Part shown: positions 9,900 to 20,757 of the stretch, piece after piece | Numbering within the stretch: the stretch's first letter is position 1 | Layout: each line of letters opens with the position of its first letter | Origin: Pseudomonas graminis | GTDB taxonomy: Bacteria; Pseudomonadota; Gammaproteobacteria; Pseudomonadales; Pseudomonadaceae | Direction: 5' to 3' | Length of the DNA: 64,000 nt | NCBI RefSeq assembly: GCF_004364335.1 | Contig: NZ_SOCR01000006.1 | Location: 388,814 to 452,813, forward strand | Position numbers and translations under genes: made by a program | Notes under the pieces: generated by a model | What the model was told of the DNA's origin: nothing | Seen by the model: the letters and a program-made list of their open reading frames with translations, nothing else | The model's database searches: none

Positions 9900-10603
9900 A
9901 CCTGCTGTTGCTTGAGGAAGCCGACTTCATCGCGGCGGACCGGGTTGTGCTGCGTGACCGGCGCCTCAAGCACATGCAGGAAGTGCATCGGAGCGAGGTA
10001 GGCGACAGCCTGCGGGTCGGCCGGGTTAACGGGCTTCTAGGCAGCGCACAGTTGCTGCGTCTGGAAGCTCGGGAAGCCGAGCTTTCGGTAAGCTTCGAGC
10101 ACGCCCCGCCGGCAAAGCTCCCTCTGACGCTGATCCTCGCTTTGCCACGCCCGAAAATGCTGCGTCGGGTGTTTCAGACCGTGGCGACGATGGGGGTGCC
10201 CAAGGTCATCCTGGTCAACAGCTACCGCGTTGAAAAAAGCTTCTGGCAGACCCCCTTTCTGGAGCCTGCGGCGATTCGCGAGCAGTTGATTCTCGGGCTG
10301 GAGCAGGCCCGGGACAGCGTGCTGCCGGAGATTGTCATCGAAAAGCGCTTCAAGCCGTTCGTTGAAGACCGCCTTCCCGCTGTTGTTGAAGGCACGCTGG
10401 GATTGGTCGGCCATCCGGGTGATTTCCCGGCCTGCCCGCGCGCGGTCGAGCAGCCTGTCACCCTGGCCATCGGTCCTGAAGGCGGCTGGATTCCCTACGA
10501 AGTCGACCTTTTGCAGGCCTCGGGCCTGAATCCCGTCCAACTGGGCACGCGGATCCTGCGCGTCGAAACCGCCGTGACCGCGCTGCTCGCCCGACTGTTT
10601 TAA
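9896..10603 (+). CDS. rsmE: RsmE, 16S rRNA m3U1498 methyltransferase
   Basis: 235 residues, GTG start overlapping tatC. Methylates N3 of U1498 in 16S rRNA. The SPOUT-fold C-terminal domain shows the knot motifs LAIGPEGGW (about 190-198) and [12 protein letters not shown] (about 216-227); the N-terminal PUA-like domain covers about residues 1-70. In P. aeruginosa the same order tatC-rsmE-chemoreceptor (McpK, PA5072) is found, which helps identify the next gene. Confidence 0.94.
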   Translation: MNLLLLEEADFIAADRVVLRDRRLKHMQEVHRSEVGDSLRVGRVNGLLGSAQLLRLEAREAELSVSFEHAPPAKLPLTLILALPRPKMLRRVFQTVATMGVPKVILVNSYRVEKSFWQTPFLEPAAIREQLILGLEQARDSVLPEIVIEKRFKPFVEDRLPAVVEGTLGLVGHPGDFPACPRAVEQPVTLAIGPEGGWIPYEVDLLQASGLNPVQLGTRILRVETAVTALLARLF

Positions 10604-10660
10604 TGCTGCGTTGGATCTGCCTCTAGCGAGGCGCCTGGTTTGCTGCCGCTTCGCGCCAGT

Positions 10661-10683
10661 TCGCGGGCAAGCGCGCTCCTACG
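10661..10683. repeat. Single REP, outward-facing left copy
   Basis: TTCGCGGGCAAGCGCGCTCC followed by TAC, i.e. the right arm of a REP pair. Its partner, at 10908, lies on the far side of the hexanucleotide repeat, so the two point away from each other, opposite to the usual convergent pair. Confidence 0.85.
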
Positions 10684-10742
10684 CCCTTCGGGCAGAATCC
10701 AAGGCAAAGCGCCGACATACGGACGCGCGGGACTCGCAATGA

Positions 10743-10838
10743 GCATCCGCATCCGCATCAGCATCAGCATCAGCATCAGCATCAGCATCAGCATCAGCAT
10801 CCGTACCCGCATTCGCACCCGCATCCGCATCCGCATCA
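10743..10838. repeat. Hexanucleotide microsatellite (GCATCA/GCATCC)16
   Basis: Sixteen hexamers in a row, based on GCATCC and GCATCA, with seven identical GCATCA units at 10755-10796 and degenerate units around them (GTACCC, GCATTC, GCACCC). It lies about 205 bases upstream of a chemoreceptor start, between two outward-facing REPs. The perfect core makes it prone to slipped-strand length change. An ATG at 10739 reads through it as alternating Ser-Ile/Arg-Ile, but without a ribosome binding site; I do not call that a gene. Confidence 0.95.
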
Positions 10839-10907
10839 GCGATACTCCACATGACGATCAATACCGAACCCATCTCTGCCGATCAATGCCTGACCCGCTT
10901 CTGCCGA

Positions 10908-10933
10908 AGGCGTAGGAGCGCGCTTGCCCGCGA
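10908..10933. repeat. Single REP, outward-facing right copy
   Basis: GTAGGAGCGCGCTTGCCCGC follows a CGAAGG run. Together with 10661-10683 it brackets the hexamer tract. The rest of the 440-base gap between rsmE and the chemoreceptor gene (10604-11042) shows no gene; a promoter for the chemoreceptor probably lies in 10935-11030. Confidence 0.85.
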
Positions 10934-11042
10934 TCGGCTGCGCAGCAGTCGTGAAACCTGCCCACCCTCCCTCACACCCCGCTTCAGTTCCTCGCCCACC
11001 GGCCGATGCACAGGCGTCTATAAAAATTCGCAAGGAATCATC

Positions 11043-12959
11043 ATGTCTGGCTGGTTTACCCAACGCCTTGGAAATATGAGCGTCCGTCTCAAACTCGGCA
11101 TCGGTTTCGGCGTGGTGCTGTTGCTCACGCTGCTCATCACGGCGACGGGCTGGTCAAGCGTGAAGGCAGTGATCGAGCGCGGCGACAAGCTGGGGATGAT
11201 CTCGCAGATCAGTGAGCGGACGATGGATCTGCGCACGGCACGCATGGTGTATGAAACCCAATACAGCGCTGAAGCCGCAACGGCTGTCATGACCGCGCTG
11301 GACAAGCTCGATGCCGACCTGAAAACCGGCCAGAGCATGGTCAAAAGCCCTGACGATCTTAAACTGATGGACGCTCAAGCTCAGGACGCCGGCGAATACC
11401 GCCGCGCCTTTGCCGACATGACCCAAGCCATCCAGACCCGCGAAGCCAGCCGAGCCAACCTGGGGACTACCGCCGATGCCGCTGTGGATGTCGTCAAAAA
11501 GATCGAAGAAGCATTGATCCAGCACGACAACATCCTGCAATTCAACAGCGCAGTGGATGTGAGCAAACAGATTCAGCAGGCACGCTTTCAGGTGCGCGGC
11601 TATACCTTCAGCGGCAAACCGGAATTCGAAAAGAACGCCACCGCCGCCATCGACGAAGCCATCGTCGGAGTCAACACGCTGGCGGGCGATGTTTCCTCCC
11701 AATACATACCGCAGCTGCAAAAGGCCAACCTGGCGCTCAAAGGCTACCGCGACGCTGTCGGTCAATACCGTGACGCACAACTGGTCAGCGTTCAGGCGCT
11801 GGCGAAGATGACCGAGCTGGGCCAGCAACTGCTCGACGTCAGCGGCAAATTGAACATTTCGCAAAACGCCAAGCGCGATGCAGACACCCGTCAGGCTCTA
11901 TCAACCCTGGTCATCGTTACGATAGTGGCCCTGATCCTCGGTGTTATCGCCGCCTGGGTCATCACCCGGCAAATCACCGTGCCGCTGGGCGAGACGCTCG
12001 TTGCCGTCGAGCGCGTGGCGTCCGGTGATCTGACCCACAACTTAAGCGTTGACCGGCGCGACGAGCTTGGTCAGTTGCAGGGCAGCATCCAGCGCATGAC
12101 GGTGGAGCTGCGCCAATTGATCGGCGGGATCGGCGAAGGTGTGACCCAGATCGCCAGCGCCGCCGAAGAGCTGTCGGCGGTTACCGAACAGACCAGTGCC
12201 GGGGTCAACAGCCAGAAGATCGAGACCGACCAGGTGGCGACCGCGATGCACGAAATGACCGCCACGGTGCAGGAAGTGGCGCGTAACGCCGAAGAAGCGT
12301 CCGAGGCTGCCGTAGCCGCCGACCTCCAGGCGCGCGAAGGCGACAAAGTGGTCAACGAGGCCATTGCGCAAATCGAGCGTCTGGCGACCGAAGTGGGTCA
12401 CTCCACCGAGGCGATGGCTGAACTCAAGCGCGAGAGCGACAAGATCGGCAGCGTCCTTGATGTGATCAAGTCCGTCGCACAGCAAACCAACCTCCTCGCC
12501 CTGAACGCTGCTATCGAAGCCGCGCGGGCTGGCGAGGCCGGGCGCGGATTTGCCGTGGTCGCGGACGAAGTGCGCAGCCTGGCGCAGCGCACGCAAAAGT
12601 CCACGGAAGAGATCGAAGAGCTGATTTCCGGCCTGCAGAACGGCACCCGGCAAGTGGCGACGATCATGGACAACAGCCGCGAACTCACGGTCAGCAGTGT
12701 TGAGCTGACCCGCCGCGCCGGCACCTCCCTGGAAAGCATCACCCGCACCGTGTCTGCGATTCAATCCATGAACCAGCAGATCGCCGCAGCGGCCGAGGAG
12801 CAAAGCGCCACCGCCGAGGAGATCAATCGCAGCGTGCTCAACGTGCGCGACGTGTCGGAACAGACCTCGGCGGCCAGCGAGGAAACTGCCGCATCGAGCG
12901 TCGAGCTCGCGCGACTGGGCAGCCATCTGCAAGCACTGGTGGGCCGCTTCCGGGTCTGA
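11043..12959 (+). CDS. Methyl-accepting chemotaxis protein, HBM type (McpK/McpQ/McpS-like)
   Basis: 638 residues. Transmembrane chemoreceptor: first membrane segment about 19-37, a periplasmic all-helical domain of about 245 residues (40-284), second membrane segment about 286-306, a HAMP domain and a cytoplasmic signalling domain with the invariant tip [20 protein letters not shown]. The size and helical character of the sensor, with [13 protein letters not shown] near 180-192, match the helical bimodular (HBM) class, whose known Pseudomonas members sense Krebs-cycle acids: McpS and McpQ of P. putida, McpK of P. aeruginosa. McpK and McpQ occupy this same locus after rsmE. The start ATG 11043 has AAGGA at 11032-11036. 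The ligand is inferred, not visible. Confidence 0.88.
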   Translation: MSGWFTQRLGNMSVRLKLGIGFGVVLLLTLLITATGWSSVKAVIERGDKLGMISQISERTMDLRTARMVYETQYSAEAATAVMTALDKLDADLKTGQSMVKSPDDLKLMDAQAQDAGEYRRAFADMTQAIQTREASRANLGTTADAAVDVVKKIEEALIQHDNILQFNSAVDVSKQIQQARFQVRGYTFSGKPEFEKNATAAIDEAIVGVNTLAGDVSSQYIPQLQKANLALKGYRDAVGQYRDAQLVSVQALAKMTELGQQLLDVSGKLNISQNAKRDADTRQALSTLVIVTIVALILGVIAAWVITRQITVPLGETLVAVERVASGDLTHNLSVDRRDELGQLQGSIQRMTVELRQLIGGIGEGVTQIASAAEELSAVTEQTSAGVNSQKIETDQVATAMHEMTATVQEVARNAEEASEAAVAADLQAREGDKVVNEAIAQIERLATEVGHSTEAMAELKRESDKIGSVLDVIKSVAQQTNLLALNAAIEAARAGEAGRGFAVVADEVRSLAQRTQKSTEEIEELISGLQNGTRQVATIMDNSRELTVSSVELTRRAGTSLESITRTVSAIQSMNQQIAAAAEEQSATAEEINRSVLNVRDVSEQTSAASEETAASSVELARLGSHLQALVGRFRV

Positions 12960-12990
12960 CTAATCGCCCGGAGCGGTTCGCACAATCTTG

Positions 12991-13172
12991 CTGACCGTAT
13001 GCAATTCCCCTGTAGAAGCCGGCGTGCTGGAGGTATGCAATTCTCCTGTAGGGCCGGCCTGCTGACCGTATGCAATTCTCCTGTAGGAGCCGGCTTGCTG
13101 GCGAATGCGGTGCATCAGTAGCAGAGATGTTGACTGAACCACCACGTTCGCCAGCAAGCCGGCTCCTACGGT
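12991..13172. repeat. Degenerate tandem REP half-units plus a REP pair
   Basis: A block of about 35 bases (CTGACCGTATGCAATTCTCC, then TGTAG and a REP head) is repeated three times at about 12991-13097, each with a slightly different REP head (GAAGCCGGCGTG, GGCCGGCCTG, GAGCCGGCTTG). Only the third head continues into a normal REP pair ending at 13172. The remaining part of the 384-base gap up to 13343 has no gene that I can support. Confidence 0.85.
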
Positions 13173-13343
13173 TTAGCGGACTGAAACTAGCCATACCACT
13201 ACCGAAACAGCCTCCCCGGCGGGCGGAATGTGTGACACGCGTCACCCCTTCCCGCCCCTCGGAAATCTCCTACGACCTGATCAGGTCACGCCTCCGCTTT
13301 CCCTGCCGATGCGCGTTTATCGCTCATCCGCAGGAGACGCATC

Positions 13344-15287
13344 ATGCTGCAAGGCATCAACCGGGCGCTGGCCAATACCAGCGTCAAACTCAAACTCTCG
13401 CTGGGCTTTGGCCTGGTTCTGCTTCTGACCCTGGCCATAACGCTGACCGGCTGGCATGGGCTCGACACCATGATCGAGCGCTCGGAGTCATTGACCTCCA
13501 TCGCCCAACTCAACGCGATGACCAAAGACCTGCGCGCCGAGCGCATTGTCTTTCGGGTAGAAAACACCGCTGACAGCGCCTCTCGGGTCGTTGACCGCAT
13601 CAACGAGATCGAGGCGCATCTGGCGGTACTGCGTGACGACGCCCCGCCTGCCGACATCCTCAAGCTGCTCAATGGGCAGAGCGACACTGTCAGGGCGCTC
13701 GAAGCCACCTTTGCCGATCTGGCCAAGCTGTTAAGTGCGCGAGCAGATGCACGTGCGCAACTGGCCGCTCTGTCTGAGGAGGCGATCAAGTCGATCGGTC
13801 AGGTGGAAAGCGAGGTCTTGAAAGCCGTCAGTCAGGAGCAGGACAGCAGCGAGCGTCTTGGGGAGTTCACCAACATCCAGCAATTGCGCGGCCAGGTGCA
13901 AAACGCCCGTTACGAAGTCCAGGCGTACGTGTTCAGCGGCAAAGAGTCCTACGAGATCGCCGCCATTACCGCCATCGACGAAGCGCTCAAGGAAGTCGAG
14001 CAGATCGCCAGCGATCAGGCCGATGGCAATGTCAGCGAATTGCTCGACGCCCGTAAGACGCTGCTCAAGTACCGAGAGCACATGGGTCAGTTCAAGGACC
14101 TGCAGGTCAAGGTTGAAGCGGCTCAGGAGTCCATGGAGGCGCTGAGCGAGAGCCTGCTCACCTCCACCGGCGAGATCACGGCACTGCAAGGTCAGCGCCG
14201 TGATGCCGAAGCCACTCAGTCGCGGCAGACACTCAGCGGTGTCGCAGGGCTGGCAATGCTCCTCGGCCTGCTCGCGGCGTGGCTGATCACCCAGCAGATC
14301 ATCACGCCGCTACGGCTGACCTTGAGTGCCGCTGCGCGCATCGCCAAGGGTGATCTGAGTCAGGACCTGGAAGTCGGCCGTCGCGACGAGATGGGTATGC
14401 TCCAGCGCAGCATGCAGGACATGACCCTGAGCCTGCGCCAGCTCATCAGTGGCATCAGCGACGGCGTGACCCAGATCGCCAGCGCGGCCGAGCAATTGTC
14501 CGCCGTCACTGCTCAAACCAGCGTGGGCGTCACCAGCCAGAAAGACGAAACGGACTGCGTCGCCACGGCGATGAACCAGATGACCTCGACCGTGATGGAA
14601 GTGGCCCGCAATGCGGAAGAAGCCAGCGAGGCGGCGCGGCACGCTGATCAGCAGGCGCGGGACGGCGACAAGGTGGTCAACGACGCCATCGCGCAGATCG
14701 AGCGTCTGGCACTGGAGGTGAATAATTCGACTGAAGCCATGGGCAAGCTAAAGCTGGAGAGCGACAAGATCGGCGGGGTGCTCGACGTGATCAAGTCGGT
14801 GTCACAGCAGACCAATCTACTCGCACTGAACGCCGCTATCGAGGCCGCCCGGGCAGGCGAAGCGGGACGCGGATTTGCGGTGGTGGCCGATGAAGTTCGC
14901 GGCCTGGCGCAACGCACTCAGGAATCCACCGAGGAAATCGAAGTGCTCATCGCAGCGCTGCAAACCGGCACCCAGCAAGTGGTCATGACCCTTGATGCCA
15001 GCCGAGCCCTGACCTACAACAGCGTCGAGTTGAGTCGCCAGGCCGGCAGCGCGCTGGGACACATCACACGCACAGTGTCGACGATTCAGGCGATGAACCA
15101 GCAGATCGCTGCGGCGGGCGAGGAACAGAGCAGCGTGGCGGAGCAGATCAACCGCAGCGTGCTCAACGTTCGGGATGTGTCCGAGCAAACCGCAGCATCC
15201 AGCGAAGAAACCGCCGCTTCAAGCATCGAACTGGCGCGGTTGGGCGTGCAGTTGCAGGAGATGGTCGGGAAGTTTCGGGTGAGTTGA
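13344..15287 (+). CDS. Methyl-accepting chemotaxis protein, HBM type, paralogue of the preceding gene
   Basis: 647 residues, ATG 13344 with CAGGAG just upstream. Same architecture as the receptor at 11043: membrane segments near 19-37 and 293-312, a helical periplasmic sensor, HAMP, and a signalling tip [20 protein letters not shown]. The cytoplasmic halves are very similar between the two, whereas the sensor halves have diverged strongly, so this looks like a tandem duplication followed by ligand-domain divergence. The motif [14 protein letters not shown] corresponds to [13 protein letters not shown] in the first copy: arginine and tyrosine are kept, and the second arginine is replaced by Gln. 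A different ligand range is likely. Confidence 0.87.
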   Translation: MLQGINRALANTSVKLKLSLGFGLVLLLTLAITLTGWHGLDTMIERSESLTSIAQLNAMTKDLRAERIVFRVENTADSASRVVDRINEIEAHLAVLRDDAPPADILKLLNGQSDTVRALEATFADLAKLLSARADARAQLAALSEEAIKSIGQVESEVLKAVSQEQDSSERLGEFTNIQQLRGQVQNARYEVQAYVFSGKESYEIAAITAIDEALKEVEQIASDQADGNVSELLDARKTLLKYREHMGQFKDLQVKVEAAQESMEALSESLLTSTGEITALQGQRRDAEATQSRQTLSGVAGLAMLLGLLAAWLITQQIITPLRLTLSAAARIAKGDLSQDLEVGRRDEMGMLQRSMQDMTLSLRQLISGISDGVTQIASAAEQLSAVTAQTSVGVTSQKDETDCVATAMNQMTSTVMEVARNAEEASEAARHADQQARDGDKVVNDAIAQIERLALEVNNSTEAMGKLKLESDKIGGVLDVIKSVSQQTNLLALNAAIEAARAGEAGRGFAVVADEVRGLAQRTQESTEEIEVLIAALQTGTQQVVMTLDASRALTYNSVELSRQAGSALGHITRTVSTIQAMNQQIAAAGEEQSSVAEQINRSVLNVRDVSEQTAASSEETAASSIELARLGVQLQEMVGKFRVS

Positions 15288-15310
15288 TTGCGGAGATAGC
15301 ACCTCCTCAC

Positions 15311-15402
15311 GTGTAGGAGCGCGCCTGCCCGCGATTGCGGTGGGGCAGACGACTTGTGATTTGCTGACGGAATGCTTTCGCGGGCAAGCGCGCTCCTACA
15401 AT
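15311..15402. repeat. REP pair, GCGCGCTTGCCCGCGAA type
   Basis: Convergent copies (TAGGAGCGCGCCTGCCCGCG with one change; TTCGCGGGCAAGCGCGCTCC) in the convergent gap between the second chemoreceptor and opgH. Confidence 0.9.
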
Positions 15403-15452
15403 TGATTTGCGCATGGCCATGAGCCCTGCGCAGACGTCCGCAGGCTGGACAC

Positions 15453-15489
15453 AAAAACGCCGCCGAAGATCACTCTTCGGCGGCGTTTT
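15453..15489. terminator. Bidirectional intrinsic terminator between the chemoreceptor and opgH
   Basis: Stem ACGCCGCCGAAGA / TCTTCGGCGGCGT with a 4-5 base loop, with AAAA before it and TTTT after it, so it can work on both strands. It lies 15 bases beyond the opgH stop on the minus strand. Confidence 0.9.
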
Positions 15490-15503
15490 GCTCAGCGCAT
15501 GAA

Positions 15504-18101
15504 TCAGGCGTGGACGGGGGTCGCGTCATTCACATGGGTCGCTGGCTGCAGAGGCAGCAGCGGCGCATGGGGATCGGCTTCCACCGACGCGCGCCAGGCA
15601 TTGAGCCAGGCAGAATTCCCTTCGCTCCAGACCAGCTCGTGCAACCGAGCCAGCGCTACCGGATCGCTCAGCAATTGCAGGCGCTCATGGTTGTTCAGGA
15701 GCTCAGGACCGCCCTTGATCGCATGACGCACACGCTCGACACGCATCCACTCGATCGGCTCGGCATCACGATGGCGAGAGGTCGCCAGCGCGCAGGCCAA
15801 AGCGTTCTGCTGTGGATCAACCACGGCGCGAACAAAGCCGTCGTTCAGCGCGTGCCAGCGATTCTCGTGGGTGTACTTGTCAGTGGACACCAGCTCTTGA
15901 GGCGGCGTGTGCTCTTCCGGAATCAGGAACAGCTTGGTGTCACGCGCCTTCAAGCCCAGGTTTGTACGGCTGGAAATCACCGACACCGGGATCGACAGCA
16001 TCAACGAACCTACGATCGGCACCAGCCACCACAGGAAGCTCGGGTTCAGCCAGGCCACCAGCAGCGCCCAGCAGAAACCCAGCAGCGTCTGCGGGCCGTG
16101 ACGCTTGACCGCTTCGCTCCACGGCGTGGAGTCATCATCACGCTGCGGCGAGTTCCACGTCGCTGCCCAGCCCAGGAAAGCAGCCAGTACAAAGCGGGTG
16201 TGGAAGATCATGCGCACTGGCGCCAGCAGCATGGAGAACAGCATTTCCAGCAGCATCGACATAGTGACCTTGATACGACCACCAAAGCCGGTCGCGCCCT
16301 TGGCCCAGATCAGAATCACGCTGAGCAGCTTCGGCAGGAACAACAGCACGACCGTCGTGGAGAACAAGGCGACGGCTTTTTCCGGGTGCCACTGCGGCCA
16401 CAACGGATACAGCTGACGCGGCTCCATGAAGTAGGTCGGCTCCATCAGCGTGTTCACCGCCAGCAGCGCGGTGGACAACACCAGGAAGAAGAACCACAGC
16501 GGCGCCGACAGATACGACATCACCCCGGTCAGGAACACCGCGCGGTGCACCGGGTGCATGCCTTTGACCAGGAACAGCCGGAAGTTCATCAGGTTACCGT
16601 GGCACCAGCGACGGTCACGCTTGAGTTCGTCCAGCAGGTTCGGGGGCAACTCTTCGTAACTGCCCGGCAGATCGTAAGCAATCCACACGCCCCAGCCGGC
16701 ACGGCGCATGAGCGCGGCTTCGACGAAGTCGTGGGACAGAATCGCGCCCGCAAACGCACCCTTCCCGGGCAGCGGCGCGAGGGCGCAGTGCTCGATGAAC
16801 GGCTTCATGCGAATAATCGCGTTGTGACCCCAATAGTGGGATTCACCCAACTGCCAGAAGTGCAGGCCGGCTGTGAACAGCGGGCCGTATACGCGAGTCG
16901 CGAATTGCTGCATGCGGGCATACAGCGTGTCCATGCCCGAGGCACGTGGCGCGGTCTGGATGATGCCGGCGTCCGGCGTCGCTTCCATCAAACGCACGAG
17001 GCTGGTCAGGCATTCGCCGCTCATGACCGAGTCAGCGTCAAGCACGACCATGTAGCGGTATTCACCGCCCCAGCGACGGCAGAAGTCATCGAGGTTACCG
17101 CTCTTGCGCTTAACGCGACGACGGCGACGACGGTAGAAGATCTTGCCGAAACCACCGGTTTCACGGCACACGTCCAGCCAGGCTTGTTGCTCGGCCACAC
17201 AGATGTCGGTTTCGTTGGAGTCGCTGAGAATGAAGAAGTCGAAACGATCCAGATCGCCCGTGGCTTTCACCGATTCGAACGTAGCCCGCAGACCCGCGAA
17301 TACGCGCGGCACGTCTTCGTTGCAGATCGGCATCACCAGCGCAGTGCGCGCACCGGCTTCGATCGGCTCGTGGCCCGCGCTGGCACCGGAAATACGGTAC
17401 TTGTCGTGGCCAGTCAGCAGTTCGAGGAAGCCCATCAGCGCGGTCCAGAAACCTGCCGATACCCAGCAGAACAGAATCCCGAACAACAAGAGGATGCTGG
17501 TTTGCAGCGCATACGGCATGACCTGAACAGCGGTCTGCCAAAGGGTCTGGTGACTGATTTCGTCGAACGAAACCAGCGACCAGCCCTGGTACGGCAGGAT
17601 GCCTTTCATGTAGAAGCCGGCGACGATGGTCTGGCCCAGCATGAGGATCAACAAAATGTAGCGACGGATCGAACCCACGGTGCGCCAGCGCGCCTTCGGC
17701 AGATCGCGAGGCAGATCGTCCTTGGGCGGCGGCGGATTGGTCTTCCCGGTCAGTCGACGCCAGCCGCGGTGAAGGATGTTGGTCCGCCACGGCTCCGGCA
17801 CGACCTTGGTCCGACGGATCGGCGGCGTGGCTTTCAGGACAACGCGGCCGCTGGCGTCGACACTCAGCATCTCGGCTTCGTGCAGTTCATCAGCGGTCGT
17901 CAGGGTCAGGCGACGACCCACCGAAGCCTGGGAGGCCTCGGCAGGGTCAGCGACGGTTTGCGCCGAAAGGCGCTCGTGCAGCTCAGCGAACGAGGTGCAG
18001 CTGGCAAGTTCTGCCCGCTGCGCGTCGGTCATCGGCAAATGCGCCAGGTACTCGCTGAGAGACTCATTCAAAGGCTCTGGCACCGCGTGTGAATTACTCA
18101 T
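15504..18101 (-). CDS. opgH: OpgH (MdoH), glucans biosynthesis glucosyltransferase
   Basis: 865 residues. Inner-membrane GT2 family processive glucosyltransferase that polymerises UDP-glucose into the beta-1,2 backbone of osmoregulated periplasmic glucans. Visible: membrane segments near residues 145-165 and 195-225, the catalytic GT2 domain with VVLDADSVM (the DxD), the acceptor aspartate in [11 protein letters not shown] and the RRWCHGN (QxxRW-like) motif, then several C-terminal membrane segments. It overlaps opgG by eight bases, forming an opgGH operon on the minus strand that ends at the terminator at 15453. Length is close to the usual 850. Confidence 0.95.
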   Translation of the reverse strand: MSNSHAVPEPLNESLSEYLAHLPMTDAQRAELASCTSFAELHERLSAQTVADPAEASQASVGRRLTLTTADELHEAEMLSVDASGRVVLKATPPIRRTKVVPEPWRTNILHRGWRRLTGKTNPPPPKDDLPRDLPKARWRTVGSIRRYILLILMLGQTIVAGFYMKGILPYQGWSLVSFDEISHQTLWQTAVQVMPYALQTSILLLFGILFCWVSAGFWTALMGFLELLTGHDKYRISGASAGHEPIEAGARTALVMPICNEDVPRVFAGLRATFESVKATGDLDRFDFFILSDSNETDICVAEQQAWLDVCRETGGFGKIFYRRRRRRVKRKSGNLDDFCRRWGGEYRYMVVLDADSVMSGECLTSLVRLMEATPDAGIIQTAPRASGMDTLYARMQQFATRVYGPLFTAGLHFWQLGESHYWGHNAIIRMKPFIEHCALAPLPGKGAFAGAILSHDFVEAALMRRAGWGVWIAYDLPGSYEELPPNLLDELKRDRRWCHGNLMNFRLFLVKGMHPVHRAVFLTGVMSYLSAPLWFFFLVLSTALLAVNTLMEPTYFMEPRQLYPLWPQWHPEKAVALFSTTVVLLFLPKLLSVILIWAKGATGFGGRIKVTMSMLLEMLFSMLLAPVRMIFHTRFVLAAFLGWAATWNSPQRDDDSTPWSEAVKRHGPQTLLGFCWALLVAWLNPSFLWWLVPIVGSLMLSIPVSVISSRTNLGLKARDTKLFLIPEEHTPPQELVSTDKYTHENRWHALNDGFVRAVVDPQQNALACALATSRHRDAEPIEWMRVERVRHAIKGGPELLNNHERLQLLSDPVALARLHELVWSEGNSAWLNAWRASVEADPHAPLLPLQPATHVNDATPVHA

Positions 18102-20055
18102 CGGCTGGCAACTGGTAGCTCCAGGTTTCGGTCAGGACTTGTTGAATCATGGCCGGCCCCTGTTGGGTGGATGCAGCCTCTACCGCTGGCTGCGGGGTAT
18201 CTTTCATGCCTTTGTTGGCCTTGGCAGCGTCGCCCAGGGCGGCTTCAGGCTTGTACGCCTCGTCCGACTTGGCTTCGGCAACCTTGGTGGCATCGGCTGA
18301 CTTGGCAGCATCTTTGCTGTCCGCTTTAGGGCCTTTGGCGTTCGCTTCCTTCGCATCACCGGCCTTCAAAGCGTCGGTTTTGACGATTTCGGCTTTCTCG
18401 TCCTTCGGTGCAGCAACCACTGGCGCCGCAGCAACAGCCGCTTTGGCATCAGCCTTGGTGGCCGGCTTCTTGTCCGACTTGTCAGCAGTGATCACCGCTG
18501 GCTCCTTGCCTGGCTCGGCAGGGGTTTCGCGCAGCAGGTAAGCACGCATTTCAACCGACTTGCCCGGATCCTTGACCTTCAGGCGCAGCGTCAGGCGCCA
18601 GCCTTTGGTCACCGGGTTGTAGCGCAGGTTGTTCTCGACCAGATCGGTGTTGTCGTCGGTGATGACCTGACTGCGGATCGACGGATCTTCGCCCAGTTTC
18701 GCGAGGGTCGGGCCAACGAAGTCGACCAGGTAGGCAACGCTGCCGTCAGGCTGACGAATCAGGTTCGATTGCTTCACGTCACCGGTGGAGCGCAGGGTCT
18801 GCTTGACCCAGCCCAGATCAGGCGAGTGAATGGCATCCTCATCCATGGTCCAGTGCAGACGGTAGTTGAAGTCGATCGGCTGACCCGGCTCTGGCTGGGT
18901 TTCCGGCTTCCAGAACGCAACGATGTTGTCGTTGGTTTCGTCGGCAGTCGGGATTTCGACCAGATCAACAGTGCCCTTGCCCCAGTCGCCCTTCGGCTCG
19001 ATCCAGGCGCTTGGACGCTTGTCGTAGCGGTCGTCCAGGTCTTCGTAATGGCTGAAATTGCGGCCACGTTGCAGCAGACCGAAACCGCGCGGGTTCTCGA
19101 CCGAGAAGCTGCTGACCGAGAGGTGTTTAGGGTTGTTCAGCGGACGCCAGATCCACTCGCCATTGGCGGCCTGGATCGACAGACCGCTGGAGTCGTGCAG
19201 CTCGCGACGGTAGTTGAGGACTTTCGACGGCTGATTGGCACCGAACAGGAACATGCTGGTCAGCGGGGCTACGCCCAGTTTGCCGACCTTGTCACGCAGG
19301 TACATGCGCGACTGGACATCAACCAGTGAGTTGGTGCCCGGACGCAGAGTCAGCTTGTACGCACCAGTGGCACGAGGGGAGTCGAGCAGGGCGAAGATGA
19401 CCAGATGGTTGTCATCCGGGTTCGGCTTCTCGATCCAGAATTCGGTGAAGCGAGGGAATTCCTCACCCGATGGCATGGCCGTGTCGATCGCCATCCCGCG
19501 CGCAGAAAGACCGTAAACCTGACCTTTGCCGATGACGCGGAAGTAGCTCGCGCCCAGCATGGTCATGATTTCGTCTTGCTTGTCGTCTTTGTTGATCGGG
19601 TAGGTGACGCGGAAACCGGCGTAGCCCAGGTTCTCGGTCGACTTGGGATCGAACTTCACGTCGCCGAAATCGAAGCGACTTGGGTCGTACTTGATCTCGT
19701 TGACGGAGTTGGCAGTGACTTCGTTGATTTTGACCGGGGTGTCGAAGTGCATGCCCTGGTGGTAGAACGAGACCTTGAACGGGGTCTTGTCATTGGCCCA
19801 TTCAGCTTTGTCTTGCAGGAAGCGGATCTTTTGATAATCCGCGAACTTCATGTCGCGGAATTCGGCCGGAAGATTGCTCTTCGGCGCGGTGAATTTCTGT
19901 CCGGCCAGATCTTTGGCCTTTGTCGCCACGTCGTCGAGGTCGAACGCCCAGAGCTGACTGGCGCCGAACAGACAAAACAAAGCCGACCCTGCCAGCAGCG
20001 CGCTGCGCAAGCGGCCGCCCGGGTTCTTTGGTGCATTACATGGACTAACAATCAC
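18094..20055 (-). CDS. opgG: OpgG (MdoG), glucans biosynthesis periplasmic protein with a large C-terminal insertion
   Basis: 653 residues from GTG 20055 ([10 protein letters not shown]); GAGGG lies six bases upstream, whereas the TTG six bases earlier would abut it. Residues about 18-38 form an export signal ending LFGASQLWA. OpgG works in the periplasm in glucan branching or release. The fold is complete, but about 129 residues rich in Ala, Lys and Asp (about 511-639) are inserted between the strand [10 protein letters not shown] and the final strand [14 protein letters not shown]. coli OpgG (511 residues) joins these directly. The insert is probably disordered. First gene of opgGH; its promoter should lie in 20056-20319, where no gene is seen. 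Confidence 0.94.
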   Translation of the reverse strand: MIVSPCNAPKNPGGRLRSALLAGSALFCLFGASQLWAFDLDDVATKAKDLAGQKFTAPKSNLPAEFRDMKFADYQKIRFLQDKAEWANDKTPFKVSFYHQGMHFDTPVKINEVTANSVNEIKYDPSRFDFGDVKFDPKSTENLGYAGFRVTYPINKDDKQDEIMTMLGASYFRVIGKGQVYGLSARGMAIDTAMPSGEEFPRFTEFWIEKPNPDDNHLVIFALLDSPRATGAYKLTLRPGTNSLVDVQSRMYLRDKVGKLGVAPLTSMFLFGANQPSKVLNYRRELHDSSGLSIQAANGEWIWRPLNNPKHLSVSSFSVENPRGFGLLQRGRNFSHYEDLDDRYDKRPSAWIEPKGDWGKGTVDLVEIPTADETNDNIVAFWKPETQPEPGQPIDFNYRLHWTMDEDAIHSPDLGWVKQTLRSTGDVKQSNLIRQPDGSVAYLVDFVGPTLAKLGEDPSIRSQVITDDNTDLVENNLRYNPVTKGWRLTLRLKVKDPGKSVEMRAYLLRETPAEPGKEPAVITADKSDKKPATKADAKAAVAAAPVVAAPKDEKAEIVKTDALKAGDAKEANAKGPKADSKDAAKSADATKVAEAKSDEAYKPEAALGDAAKANKGMKDTPQPAVEAASTQQGPAMIQQVLTETWSYQLPADE

Positions 20056-20319
20056 GAGCAACCCTCGCCGAAAACAGATGAAGAAACCAACGGCCAGCTA
20101 TCAAATGCCGGGTTGGCGAGCATTGTTCCGACTCCAAAAGGGGCCAATGATTCCCCAAGCGGTGTCGGACCAGTCTGCGTTTTACCGATTTGACGGGCCT
20201 TGGCCCGTCTTTGTAGCGCGCGATTATCCAGTAGCTCGCGTTACAACGCATCAGGTGACGCAAACTATTTATTGCGTTTAAAGCGCGTAAATCCGGGGCC
20301 ATCAAACAGGCCGGGCTGT

Positions 20320-20757
20320 TCAGGTCTCAAGCAAAAATGTCACGGGGCCATCATTGATCAGATGCACCTGCATATCTGCACCAAACTGGCCCGTTTCCAC
20401 CGTGGCGTGAGAGGTTTTGGCCTTTGTCACCAGATAGCCAAACAGCTCGGCGCCGAGGGCCGGGGGTGCAGCTTTTGAAAAGCTCGGCCGCATCCCGCTT
20501 TTAGTATCCGCCGCCAGTGTGAACTGAGAGACCAGCAGTAACCCGCCGTTAACGTCGTTTAACGAAAGATTCATCTTCCCGTCGGCGTCACTGAACACCC
20601 GGTAGTTAAGCAGCTTGTGCACCATCTTGTCGGCGCTGACGGGCGTGTCTTGAGGCTCGATGCCAATCAGGACCATTAATCCTTGATCAATCGCGCCAAT
20701 GGTCTGGCCGGCGACGTCGACGCGCGCCTGGGAAACGCGCTGAAGCAAGGCTTTCAT
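20320..20757 (-). CDS. dtd: D-aminoacyl-tRNA deacylase
   Basis: 145 residues. Removes D-amino acids mischarged on tRNA. The two signature motifs are present: SQFTLAADT (about residues 79-87) and the C-terminal [11 protein letters not shown], which carries the cross-subunit Gly-Pro that rejects L-residues. It begins at ATG 20757, immediately after the pip stop codon at 20758, so the two genes are co-transcribed. Usual length. Confidence 0.96.
   Translation of the reverse strand: MKALLQRVSQARVDVAGQTIGAIDQGLMVLIGIEPQDTPVSADKMVHKLLNYRVFSDADGKMNLSLNDVNGGLLLVSQFTLAADTKSGMRPSFSKAAPPALGAELFGYLVTKAKTSHATVETGQFGADMQVHLINDGPVTFLLET

Noticed and set aside
10739..10915. Open frame encoding a Ser-Ile/Arg-Ile repeat peptide, and an Asp-Ala repeat on the other strand
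   Set aside because: It is a direct read-out of the GCATCA hexamer, with no ribosome binding site before ATG 10739.
10851..11042. A 64-codon N-terminal extension of the first chemoreceptor
   Set aside because: It runs through a REP, would place extra charged residues before the first membrane helix, and the AAGGA site clearly serves ATG 11043.
15510..18092. An 860-codon plus-strand open frame opposite opgH
   Set aside because: It is an antisense shadow caused by high GC content; its composition is His/Arg/Gln-rich and matches no family, whereas the minus-strand product is clearly OpgH.
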